Below, piece after piece: positions 1 through 10,900 of a stretch of 64,000 bases of DNA (its first letter is position 1; every line of letters starts with the position of its first letter). This DNA comes from Sordaria brevicollis (Eukaryota > Ascomycota > Sordariomycetes > Sordariales > Sordariaceae). The position numbers and the translations under genes are program-made. The notes below the pieces were generated by a model. It was not told the DNA's origin. It made no database searches and saw only the letters and a program-made list of their open reading frames with translations. Location of the stretch: contig JAUTDP010000008.1 of NCBI GenBank assembly GCA_033439795.1, positions 186,001-250,000 of the forward strand, read 5' to 3'.

Positions 1-1140
1 TTTTACGTATTTATTAGGACGGGGAGGAGGCTTTTTTTTTATTAATTAATTTAGAAGAAGGTTTTTTATTACTATTATTATTTATTAGCGTTATAATTTC
101 TTCCCGTCCTTCTTTAATATTTATATTAAAGTATTAATTATTATTATTAGGAGCGTCTTTTATAGCGGGCTTTCTATTTAATATAGCCGTAAATACCGTA
201 CTTTTTAATAGGGGGGTTAGCCAGCCCTTTATTTAAATAGGATTTACCGTTATTATTTTATAAAAGTTTTTAATAATAGTACGGAATTTTATATTTATAT
301 AATTATTTTTTATAACCTTTTTATTATATTATAATTAATACGAATTTATTTAAGTAGAATAAAGACTTCTTTTAATAATAAAATAGAATTCGGTAAATTA
401 AATATTGGGATTTATAGCTTTAGGGATTTTGCGCGCTTTATATAGGGCTATAATTTATTCTTATTAAAATAATTAAATTATTTAATTACAATTAGCGTAG
501 TTAAGGCGTAAAATAGCGATTAATTAGGTTTTAGCTAATTTTTTAGCTTTTTTATCGTTAAAATATATTACTTTAGTAAAATTATTATACTATTTATAAA
601 TTTCGGAACGTTTAGTAAAATTAATTTCGCGGTATAGATTTTTAATAATTTTTATTATTTATAAATTTAATTGGGTTTTTTTAACCTCGAAATTTATAAT
701 AATTTTTAAATCGGTACGCTAATTATTTTTTTCGGTTATATAATCGCGATAATTACGCTCGTAATAAAAATTATTACGTATAGCGGTAGTAAATAATTCT
801 TTAAAGCGGGCCTTTTTTTTAATTACGGTTTTTCCTTTAGGTTCTTCGTTTCTATAATCTTCGATATTAGGTTCGACGGATTTAATAGGCTAAAGTTACC
901 GGTTTATAAGATCGATATAATCTTATAGCCTTAGGTTTTAGGTTTAGGAAATAAAGGTATTTTCTTAAGCGGGCTAATCCTTTGGCGAATTAAAACGGAT
1001 ATTATTAATTTTCGACGACGATATTATTATTATTATTATTGGCGTAATTCGGTCGAATCGGTAAGATTCTTAATTATAATAATAGTAATAATATTAAGGT
1101 AGTAAAGAAGGCTTAATTGTATATATAATTGTATATAAGA
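1..1140. repeat. RIP-altered AT-rich repeat, element not identified
   Basis: This is AT-rich sequence with very few CA or TG dinucleotides but many CG and TA, the pattern left by repeat-induced point mutation. Read on the minus strand, about 1000 down to 300 gives a long frame interrupted mainly by TAA/TAG where CAA, CAG or TGG would be expected, so it was probably once coding. It is rich in Lys, Asn and Ile and I could not assign it to a transposon family. Composition changes to ordinary DNA over about 1130-1200. Confidence 0.75.
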
Positions 1141-1296
1141 CTTTATAGACGTGCAAATCTCTAGTCATTGTAAAATCCCTTAGACTCTAAACCTCGGTTA
1201 TAATTATGTATATTCTGTCCTCCTAGAGTGGGCCACCCAGTATTATAATACTATCGTCGTTGTCGTCCTCGATTGTTTATACTTGAACACTTCTCT

Positions 1297-1308
1297 TATA
1301 TAAATATA
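1297..1308 (+). promoter_or_regulatory. TATA-box-like element upstream of gpi3
   Basis: The string TATATAAATATA lies about 150 bases before the chosen gpi3 start. It is followed by a CA-rich, CT-rich stretch typical of fungal transcription starts. It lies only about 160 bases from the edge of the RIP-altered block. Promoter function is inferred from position and sequence. Confidence 0.45.
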
Positions 1309-1356
1309 GGGCTATTCACCCTCACTCACTAACACATTTCAACAACTCATTTCATT

Positions 1357-1395
1357 ATGAACCACCCGCCACAACCATCACCAATTCATAAATAA
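1357..1395 (+). promoter_or_regulatory. Upstream ORF of 12 codons in the gpi3 leader
   Basis: An ATG at 1357 opens 12 codons and closes at TAA 1393-1395, 60 bases before the gpi3 start codon. It counts as a real uORF only if transcription starts upstream of it, as the TATA-like element at 1297 suggests, and if the leader is not spliced. Confidence 0.4.
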
Positions 1396-1427
1396 TCCCT
1401 AAATACAATAATTAGGCACCGGTCCCC

Positions 1428-1433
1428 ATGTGA
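1428..1433 (+). promoter_or_regulatory. Minimal start-stop uORF (ATG TGA) before gpi3
   Basis: ATG at 1428 is followed at once by TGA, 21 bases before the gpi3 ATG. AUG-stop elements can stall or reset scanning ribosomes, so this could lower translation of the enzyme. The arrangement is seen directly; the regulatory effect is inference. Confidence 0.4.
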
Positions 1434-1454
1434 CCCTCACCACAACCACCCATT

Positions 1455-3134
1455 ATGGCGCCCACCTACCGCATCGCCATGGTCTGCGACTTCTTCTTCC
1501 CCCAGCCCGGCGGCATCGAATCCCACATCTACCAACTCTCCACCAAGCTAATCGACCGCGGCCACAAAGTAATCATCATCACGCACGCCTACGAAGGGCG
1601 TACGGGGGTTCGCTATCTCACCAACGGCCTCAAGGTGTATCACGTTCCCTTCCTGGTCATCTACCGCAGCGCCACTTTTCCCACAGTCTTTTCCTTCTTC
1701 CCCGTCTTTCGCAACATTGTGTTGAGGGAAAGAATCGACATCGTCCACGGCCATGCCTCCCTCTCCAGTCTCTGTCATGAAGCAATTCTTCATGCCAGGA
1801 CAATGGGGCTGAGAACGGTCTTTACGGATCACAGTCTATTTGGGTTTGCCGACGCGGCGAGTATCTTGACGAATAAGCTGTTGAAATTCGCCTTGAGCGA
1901 TGTGGATCATGTTATTTGTGTTTCTCACACCTGGTATGTCTCCCCTTTCCCTCTCTCTCCCCCATCACTTTACTGACTGTCCCGCAGCAAAGAAAACACC
2001 GTCCTCCGCGCCTCCCTCGACCCCCTAATGGTCTCTGTAATCCCCAACGCCGTGGTAGCCGAGAATTTCCGTCCCCTCGGCTACCCTTCCACTTCCACCT
2101 CTTCTTCCACCCCTCCCTCCTCCATCTCCTCCCCCCAACCCGGCCTCCCACCTCCCCCTCCCCCTCCTACCTCATCCAACCCCCCCGTCCCGCCCCGGAG
2201 GATATTAGGCCCCCACGACCCCATCACCATAGTCGTAATCTCCCGCCTCTTCTACAACAAAGGCACCGACCTCCTCACCGCCGCCATCCCCCGCATCCTC
2301 TCCTCGCACCCCAACACCCGCTTCATAATCGCCGGTTCCGGGCCCAAATCAATCGACCTAGAACAAATGATCGAGCAAAACGTGCTTCAAGACCGGGTCG
2401 AAATGCTGGGCCCCATCCGGCACTCCGAAGTACGGGACGTCATGGTCCGCGGCCATATATACCTGCACCCCTCCCTAACCGAGGCTTTCGGGACCGTTAT
2501 TGTGGAGGCAGCCAGCTGTGGACTTTATGTGGTGTGTACCCAAGTGGGAGGGATACCAGAGGTGTTGCCGGGGCATATGACCGTGTTTGCCAAGCCTGAG
2601 GAGGACGATCTCGTTGCTGCGACGGGCAGGGCCATAGCTGCTTTGCGACGGAACGAAGTTCGGACGGAGCTGTTTCATGAGCAGGTAAAAAACATGTACA
2701 GCTGGACGAACGTCGCGGAACGTACCGAGAGGGTATACAACGGCATCAGTGGCGCAATAAGCGAAGCGGAATTCTACGGGTACGACCTGCACCTGCCCAA
2801 AAACACTGGGGGCGGGAGCGGGTGGACGACGGCAGTAACCGCCACGAGGGGGATGCGCTCCGGCGTCCAATCCTTTGCGCTGATTGATCGCTTGAAGCGG
2901 TACTACGGGTGTGGAGTGTGGGCGGGGAAGCTGTTTTGCGTTTGTGTGATTGTGGATTACTTGCTGTATTTGTTTCTGGAGCTGGTATTTCCAAGAGAAA
3001 AAATTGATGTTTGTCCGGATTGGCCGCGGAAAAAAAAGATGATAGATACGAAGGGGGGAGGAGAAGGGGGTGGGTTGGAGTGGGGGGATGTGGAGGAGTA
3101 TAGGAGACGGTCGAGACCGAGTAGGTTGAGGTGA
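1455..3134 (+). CDS. gpi3: GPI-anchor N-acetylglucosaminyltransferase catalytic subunit (PIG-A/Gpi3)
   Basis: This enzyme transfers GlcNAc from UDP-GlcNAc to phosphatidylinositol, the first step of GPI-anchor synthesis, on the cytosolic face of the ER. Two exons, 1455-1933 and 1988-3134, flank a 54-bp GTATGT...CAG intron and give 541 residues. The N-terminus ([20 protein letters not shown]) is the hallmark PIG-A N-domain, and the GT4 E-x7-E motif ([12 protein letters not shown]) has its glutamates near residues 325 and 333. A hydrophobic segment near 474-494 fits the single C-terminal membrane anchor. The protein is longer than the roughly 450-485 residues of yeast and human homologues, mainly because of a Ser/Thr/Pro-rich insert near 192-230 and a charged tail. 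The start is the first ATG in frame with the conserved N-terminus. Two small uORFs precede it. It is convergent with the RasGEF gene. Confidence 0.96.
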
Positions 3135-4301
3135 TGGAATAGCTACTATGTAGGGGACTCGGAGAGATGAGATGTGTACGATGGATGGTTAATGGGCTTG
3201 GGATCAAGTATTGGTTCTTGTTAGCGATGCTTTTTTTTTCCCGTAAATATTTCTACTAGTAATGGGATGCCTTGATCACTTGGGATCTTCTTGACATGTA
3301 GACGTTGGCACGAAAGTTAAACTTTGATGTCAACTTTGGAGACGTGAACTCGATATACCGCATAACCACCTCCAGCTCACCATTGAGAACTTGTCATCCA
3401 CGCTGGGTTCACAACCTCACACAAGATACAACACAGATCACAGCAGTCAGAGGTATGACACAAAAAGTTAGGTGGTAACAATCTTCACTCTATACTCGCT
3501 CAAAACCACGCCACTAATCTTTACACTTCCCCAACAAGCATCCATTCTTCACACCCTTCCAAGGGCAAATCATAACATCATGACTTTTCTCAAACTCCAT
3601 ACACTTCAGTTCAGTTCCTTTTGCCATGCTTCCATCTTTCTCTCATCCACAACCAGATGCATCCCGTCCACCTGCTGCTATTGCTAGCACTGAGCTCCCC
3701 TTTCTTTCCCACCCTTCCCAGCAAGCAAACAAACAAAAAAAGATGATGATAACCACCCAACATCGTCAATCCGCAATAAATGATAAATTCCCCTGCCCAA
3801 AACTCCATTTTGCCCTGTTAACCCGTGCCGTAATGCCCTGAACACTTTTTCCCCTTTCATACCAAAAAAAAAATGAGAATTCAATCCAATCCAAACCAAA
3901 CCAAACCAGGTAAATGCGCCGATGATCCAAGGTAAAGATGGTAAAACAAAGCAAAAAAGCAACCTTAGGCCCGCATTGGGGGAAAGGGTGCAATGACGCG
4001 ACGCTGAGTCGGCGATTAAGTGTATGAGTTAGGATATTGATGTTGATGATGAGCTACTGTGAGCTCATGTTGGTGTGTCCTCGGTAAGGACAGGATGGTT
4101 AACCTCGCGTGAGGCAAGTCCGACTCATGTCATAACGCCATAAAAATGAATAAACAAAACAAACAGATGGGTATCAAGAGAAAAAGATAACAGAAAAATG
4201 TGAGTGAGTCGATCTCACATGACTGGTATACAGCACGGATGTGGCTGCGCATCGCTAACATCCGACGCCGATGATGAACACGATTGTTCATGATAAGTGC
4301 A
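3135..4301. other. Intergenic region between two convergent genes
   Basis: This holds the 3' flanks of gpi3 (+) and the RasGEF gene (-). Short overlapping frames on both strands show no recognisable domain. A short pentamer-type repeat (CCAAT/CCAAA units) lies near 3880-3908. No RNA gene was recognised. Confidence 0.6.
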
Positions 4302-7300
4302 CTAGACTTGAGCAGTGGTAGCCAAGCCATGAGTGGAATGGTTGTTCCTGATCCAGGAAAACATGTTGGAAGTCGAGGGTGCAGCCTCCATTTGAGCCTT
4401 CAAGTGCTGCTGGACCTCCTTCGGCTCCAACAACAGACTCTGACGGTAGTGCAACACCTGAGCGGGCGTCTTGTCCGTCTTTTCAATCTCCCTCGCTCTC
4501 TCAATCTGCGAAAGAATCCAGTCCTGGAAGTCGGACACCTCAGTGAGACGGTAGGGGATCTGGAACCGCTGCAGCTCGCCGATGCACTTGGCCGTCTTCA
4601 TGTGCTTGTCAAAGTTGATGACCGTCAGGCCGGTGTCGGTCGTCTTCTTGGCGGGGTTGCCCGCATCAACAAAGGTGAGATCGGTCAGGAACATGCCAAC
4701 ATAGGGAAGACAGGGAGGAACCTCGTTGGCGAGACGAGCGCGGAGAGCCTTGTGGTTTTGGCTGATCTCGACGATGGCCTGCAGGGACTTGAGTGTCTCC
4801 TTGCGCCTGGAGCTGATAGTGTCCCATGTCATGCGCAGACGCTTGATGCTGGAATCGTTCAAGGCGCAGGTGACGGCCATCAGACCGTCGTAGTTATTGA
4901 GAGCAAGGAACTGGCTGCCGATCTTGATCCAGTGCTTGATGACGGCAGCGCGCTTCTTGATCTCGTCGAACTGGAGGATAGTGTCCACAACAAGGTTGGA
5001 CAGTCCAGTGGTGAAGGCAGACATGGCCTTGACATTGGGTGCGCCAACACCCTTGTTCTTGGTCCACTTAGAACCGAGAAGCTCCTCGGGAGTGATGGAG
5101 CAGAAGAGACCAATCTGCTTGATGGTGATTTGGCGAGCGATCTCAAGCGCGTCAAAATCCATGATGGAAGGGGACACTCCGCCAGCCTTCCAGTTGGCGA
5201 GGGCGTTCACCTGACCCCTCGAGAGGTTGGGCGAAGGAAGAGGAGTCTCAGCAGGAATGAACTGAGAGCCAGAAGTGCTGCTCTTGGAGATGGAAGAGAC
5301 CAGACGAGGCACAAGGGAACCTTCGCTGCTAGCAACCTTCTCGGCAAGCTCAAGGAGTCGCTTGCCAGCAGAAGGCAAGACCTCCTTGAGTCTGGTCTCG
5401 GCAAAGTCCTTAATGACAGGCAATGCCTCCGAATCGGTCTCTTCCTGCCAGTGAGACTCCATCCAGCCCTTGAAAACATTGTACGTCCTAAGCCTGACAG
5501 GGGCAGCAACGTGAGGGGCCTCTCCGACGTAGTTGAAGCGGTCAATCAGGGCCTCAGCAAGCTTGAGTGGGGTGCAGAACAAGCGGAAGGTGAGGTAGAA
5601 AGTGGACACAAACATGGCGTCAGGAGTCGACTCATGGGTAGTGAGACGCTCGACCAAGGCCGGGAGGGAACCACCAGTCACTTGGCCTTCCTTGTTGAAG
5701 ATCAGCTCGTGGGCGTAGGTCTTTTCGAGTAGCTTAGACTCGGCATCGTCGCTCTCCTCACTGAGCGTGGTGCTGTCGGACAGGCTCAGTTCAGATACCG
5801 AAGGATGGTTCCTGGTGAGATCCGGGGTCGTGGCCCGAGTGGATGTCTGGGAGACCATGCTTGACTCCGATGTGCGGCTGATATAAGTAGTAGCGGACGC
5901 GGAACTCGAAGCAGTCATGCTCTCGGTTCTGAAAGAAGGGAACTCGCCATCCTGGCTAGCGGATCCCTCCGTGGGGCTGTAGTCCTGTGCAGGCGGGATC
6001 TCGGTAGAGAGCTTGGGAAGAGGAGGGAGCGAGGGACGGAGAGAAGACACTGATGATCTGTTCTCGGTTGACACCGCCTTCTCGATGGCCTCCTCGATGG
6101 CCTCCTGTGATGCCTCCGCAACTGGGGTGGAAACGAGCGGGACATCGGGAAGTGGCTTGTTGAGTTCCAAATTGGCTGGCCTGGCTGCAGGCGTAGAGAC
6201 GGCAGTGGTGGTTGTCGACATGGTCAAGGCCTCTGACAGGTTAGAGTCGGCAATGCTGACTGAATCGGCAGCATGAGTATCCTTCGCGTCCAGCACAGCG
6301 TCAAACGCGGAGAGATCAAAGCCCAGATCAAGATTGTTGTTCTCAAACTCGAATTCGAAATCGCCAATCTGTCCGATAACCCACTTCGTCTTGTCGTAGC
6401 ATGTTCCGGAGACTTTGACACAACCGACAGCGGCAACGTGCAAGCGATGGCCTTCCTGGGGCACAATGGCTTCTTCCATGTTGTGGACGAGAACGTCGCG
6501 TGCTGTCTGGTAGAGATCTTGGATGCGATCGTACATAACCGCGCGAAGCGGAGCCAATGTTTCAATGCTGAGAGAGTTTCGCGCCGAGACAACGTCCATC
6601 ACCAGGAGGAAATCCCCGCCAGAAGTGATGGCTTGCTTGACACCGAGAGCCAGATGAGGACGCGAGATAAATTCCAATTGCAGACGGCCCATCAAGCAAG
6701 CAAGGTGAGACACGAGGGTATCTTGGCTCTTGGTGAGGCGTTCGGAGACGAGGTTGTGAGGCTGCGCGAGCGGCGAAGGACCGGCCAGACTGACACGATG
6801 GCAAATGGTTGCGGAGGAGAGACGGTTGGCAATCTCGAGGGAGTTCCCATGCGACAAGCGGTTCGCATTTGTACTCGTCGGTTGGTAGGCGGGGGACAAA
6901 CGGCCGTTTGTGAGGGCCTTGCTTGTTTCTGATGGCGTCGGCCCGGCTGCACTTCCTTTGCTGTCGGCACGGGAGCGTGCATCCATGGCGTCGCTGGATC
7001 TGGCCAGTGCCACCGGATCGGTCGTTGGCGTCAAATCTTCCTCTTCCATAACAGTCTCCATGATCATTGCTGATGTCAGCCTGAGAGACTTGTCGTTTTG
7101 AATCATGTCGAAGAAGTCGGCCGCCCTGAGTACCACGCGAAAGGCTCTCAGAATCATGTCATCCACCAGTTCATTAACCTGCTGTTCTGTGGCGCGAATC
7201 AGCCTGTGCGAAGCTTTGAGCTTTTTGTCCAATCTGGTGGCCGTCGCAGCCAGTGCTTTGATTTCGTTTGAGATCATCTTTCGGCTTTGCTTGAGCTCAT

Positions 7301-7947
7301 TGTTTCTTGTCAGAATTGAAGCGTCTTTATCTCGACACCCAGTTTGCTCCTGCCAAAATGTTAGCGGAGAAGACCACCAGACGAATTGATGGGCGACAAC
7401 AACGCACCAGCAAGTATACCACACCACCGGCAATTCCCTTCATAAACTTTTTGTCGCTAAACATTTTCTTGTCATCAATGCATGCACTTCGCATAAGATC
7501 CCAGAAGCTGACCAGGGCACCAAGCAGTATTCTCATCTCTTCTGGGTTGTAGGGAACACAGTAGTTCGTCGGAAGCCAACCCCTAGTGCCATCTTTCAAC
7601 AGAGTGCCATCAGCCCAGCCGTTAGTGTGCACCGAATGCACCAAGACGATGTCCTTTTCTCTTAGTGGTAATGTGACGGCTGAGTCGGCCATGGCATACT
7701 CGGGATGGAAAGGGTACACGGCCTGGAGAAAGTTGTTGAAGATGGGAGGAGCATTGTTGACATTGTCGTCAGAGAGATAATCGGTTGAGGACGTCATTTC
7801 GGAATGTGTAGAGCGGGTAGACGCGAGGGTCGAGCCTGCGTCGGACCCATTGTTGTTATATGGTTCGTTTGTCGATTCGGCCTTTTGGATGGTCAAGGGG
7901 GCTACCTGCAGGCTTGATCGCATGTGTCGGCTACTCAGCGATGCCAT
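4302..7947 (-). CDS. cdc25: Ras guanine-nucleotide exchange factor, CDC25 type, with SH3 domain
   Basis: This protein activates Ras by GDP/GTP exchange and in fungi feeds cAMP/PKA and morphogenesis pathways. Two exons, 7947-7408 and 7349-4302, are joined across a 58-bp intron (GTGCGT donor, GCTAAC branch-like site, GGCAG acceptor) and give 1195 residues. Domains in order: SH3 about 73-132 (AVYPF, then GWLPTNYC); a Ser/Pro-rich linker; RasGEF N-terminal (REM) module about 735-835; catalytic CDC25 domain about 912-1135 with the signature PPCLPYVGMFLTDLTFVDAG. SH3-REM-CDC25 is the order in yeast Cdc25p and fungal homologues. The start at 7947 is the first in-frame ATG after an upstream in-frame TAA and has a good context (ACAGCCATGG). 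An out-of-frame upstream ATG overlaps it. Symbol by homology of architecture. Confidence 0.95.
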
Positions 7948-7981
7948 GGCTGTCGGAAGTGAGGAGCCTTGAGCTAAACAT
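7931..7981 (-). promoter_or_regulatory. Out-of-frame upstream ATG overlapping the RasGEF start
   Basis: An ATG at 7981-7979 opens a 16-codon frame that runs past the RasGEF ATG at 7947 and stops at 7931, in a different frame. It is also the last ATG of a longer frame beginning at 8134. If transcripts include it, ribosomes using it would miss the main start. Regulatory meaning is inference. Confidence 0.35.
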
Positions 7982-10900
7982 GTGCCGGACGGTTAAGGAC
8001 CCCGGGCAAAGTCCGAACAACGGAAGATTCCAACCAATCGACTCGGTAAAGGCGCAGTTGTGTCGTCGATATCTTTTTGGTGTTTCGAGTATTTTCGTAT
8101 AAGTCGAAGTAGGTGACGTGACGTGTCGGAACAATGGGCGAATATGGAAGCAAGCTTATATGATCTTGCCGCCAATGACGGAGTGGAAGCAATTTATTTC
8201 CCTGTCGAAAGCGTGTGGTTGTCTAGTGTCAGGTGGTTTGAAGGCGCACGGCTGGCAGTTGAAAACGAGAGAACGGGTTGAGTGAGATGTAGTTTGTCGT
8301 CGAAGTTTGTCGGCGGCGAGGGTTGTTCTGAGACGAGGGTTATTAGCTAGGTGGTTGAGCAAACCTAGCCGGAGGAGAGAGAAAACAAGGATGGCGAGTC
8401 GATTTGTTTTGACCAGACAAGCTGAGTAGGGAAGTAGATGGTCTTCAGGAATGCAGTGGAATGTAGGGAGAGGAGGAGAAGGAGGCAAAAAGGCAAAGGG
8501 AGGAATGTGTTGTGACCGCAGCAATCGAGGGTTGGTACGGCTTAAGTGCATATGATTGCATACCAGGGGTTATGGGGGCGGAGTGACATGGGCGAGAACA
8601 CAGTGAGAAGAGACATCTGAAGAGTCGAGTCTGCCCTGCCCCAGACAATCCAGACCACACGGCCAAGGAAGAGTTTCGGAAAGCGCGATAGGGTGATTAT
8701 CGAAGGAAGACATTTGAGGTACCAAGTTTGCTGAGGAGAGGTTTGGAAAGTGAAGCACTGGTGAGAAGTGGACAGAGATACGAACGAACCTGTAGAAACC
8801 AGCTGATAGCGAATGAGTTGAAGTGTAAAGTGCTTCGAGCAACTATGCAAGATGGGATGAAAGTTGCTGAATTGGTCAAATTGAAGTGAATTTGTTGTAA
8901 GCGGGCCAAACCAGGGCAATTCTCTCTTCACTTTCCAAGACTCTGAAGATAGATGTTCAGGGAATGAAGGAACGAGTGTCGTATGATGAAGATACCGTGA
9001 AGCCAAGATCCAAGTCGGCAAGAGCGAAAAAAAGAGAGGAACAGCAGACGGGACCGAGGAGGGTGACGAAGAGTCAGGCAAGAGGGAAGGAGGGAAGGGT
9101 CATCCAGTTGAAGGAATGAATTCTCAAGAGTCCCAAGTTGTGGTTTCCATCCAATCCCACGTCGCCGGGCCCATTTCAATCCAATGGCCATCAGTGGTAC
9201 AGTACAGTCGGATTACGGTGCGCACGACATGTTGCAATGTACCAGCAATTGAGAGGACTGATACGAGTTGAGAGCCTTTGCAGAGTGTGTGATTTGGGTG
9301 ATGACGGTACATGTGTACTTGGTGTACCTTCCCCATGTCGTCTTGAGAGTGACGGATGATGAACCGCAAAAAAAAAAAAAGAGAAGAGAGGAAAGGACGA
9401 GTCCGGGACAGAAAGAGAGACTGCAGTGCCCTTGCTCTCTCTTGGCCTGTCAAAACCCTGCAAGTCCCTGCAAAGTGCCTGGACCCGTCCCCACCACAAC
9501 CACTGTCTCCACCGCGGAGAGGTTGCGAGTGGAGTCACGGCGACATGGATCAACGACCCTGCAGTGCATTTGGACGCAGGCACGAACTGCAATTCATTTC
9601 CCCCTGTGTCGAGATTCCCAGTTGGGGCAGACTTGGAGCAGACTCTAGCGGACTTGGAGAACCGAAAAAGGTCCCCACGCTAATAACACCATACGAAAAT
9701 CAAATGCTGTTTCGGGGTCTCTTGTCGATACTCGATACACCTGTGGCTTGTGCAATCCTGGAACACAAGAGACTGGCGAGAGGGTGCGGACCGCTCTCGG
9801 TCGACGACGAGACGAAGGCCTACCGACATGATCATCGACACATCACCTCTGATCTATCACCAATTCACCCATTCACCAGTCTTCCCGAGCCGGAATGGAT
9901 GGATACTATGTATCGTGGCCGGGTTTGGAGCGGGTATAGTGGTATGGGATTCCCATAAGGTCTGTCTGTGGTTTGGGGGAAGGGAACGGGAACGCGGGGG
10001 ACGGGAGGTGCCCGTGCTGTGGCTCCGCTTGTGAAATGGGGAAGAGGAGATAATTCGGGGTGTTCATCTCGAGGATATCATCCGCAGCTGTGATACTTCT
10101 GTTCTCTGTGTTTGTGGTCATGATACTGACTGAAGATAGCCCCTGGATGATAAACAAAACACGGGTTACCTCTGACCATCGATGACCTGCTAAACTGAAT
10201 CTGAGTCCTACCCTCTGGATAGCCCAAGCATTCCATAGCGCGATTCATGGCACCACAGCAATGGAAGCGAAGGGAAAATGACGTTATGGTGTATTTCTGG
10301 GAGAGCCAGGGCTGGCTGTTATGAGCAGACTTGGTACCGTTCCATATCATTCACTCAAGAGAACCATCTTGAAGTTTCCAATTCATTTATTCGCAGAAAA
10401 AACGGCAGAAGGGTAACACAAGATATTCCATATCTCGTAATGGCGGGAATCGGAATGGCGTCCTCCTCGTGATTTGGTGATTTAACAACCCGACAGCGGC
10501 TCGTTATCTGTCACTGAGCGAATCGGACACCCCCAAAAGGTTGTGCAAGGTTTGTGTGTGTCGAGCCGTCAAGGTGCACAAGTGCGAGTCGATCACTGCA
10601 GGAACAGAAAAGTGATGGGCACAAAATCTCCACAGATGCACGAACATGCGGGAGGAGAGGACACGGGCCACATCAAGCTGGGAGAAGCACAGGCCATTTA
10701 TGCCAAGCAAACTCTCTTCAGTCCATCCAATTCCCCTGTTTCTCTTTCTTCAGCCAATTCTCATCCTTCATTTTTCGCATCTTCAATCATAACGGCAGTC
10801 ACTGACTCCGTCCAGTTCACTAAAACCCCCAACGGTTAAATGGAATACCCAATCCTCTCTCAGCACAATATCCGAGGTGAATCAGGGTCAATTGACCCCC

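Noticed and set aside
4284..5732. 482-codon open frame on the plus strand
   Set aside because: It is fully antisense to the RasGEF catalytic exon, whose minus-strand product has clear REM and CDC25 domains; the plus frame is a codon-bias shadow.
8542..9081. 179-codon minus-strand frame upstream of the RasGEF gene
   Set aside because: No domain or motif and composition like its other frames; it may lie in the gene's leader.
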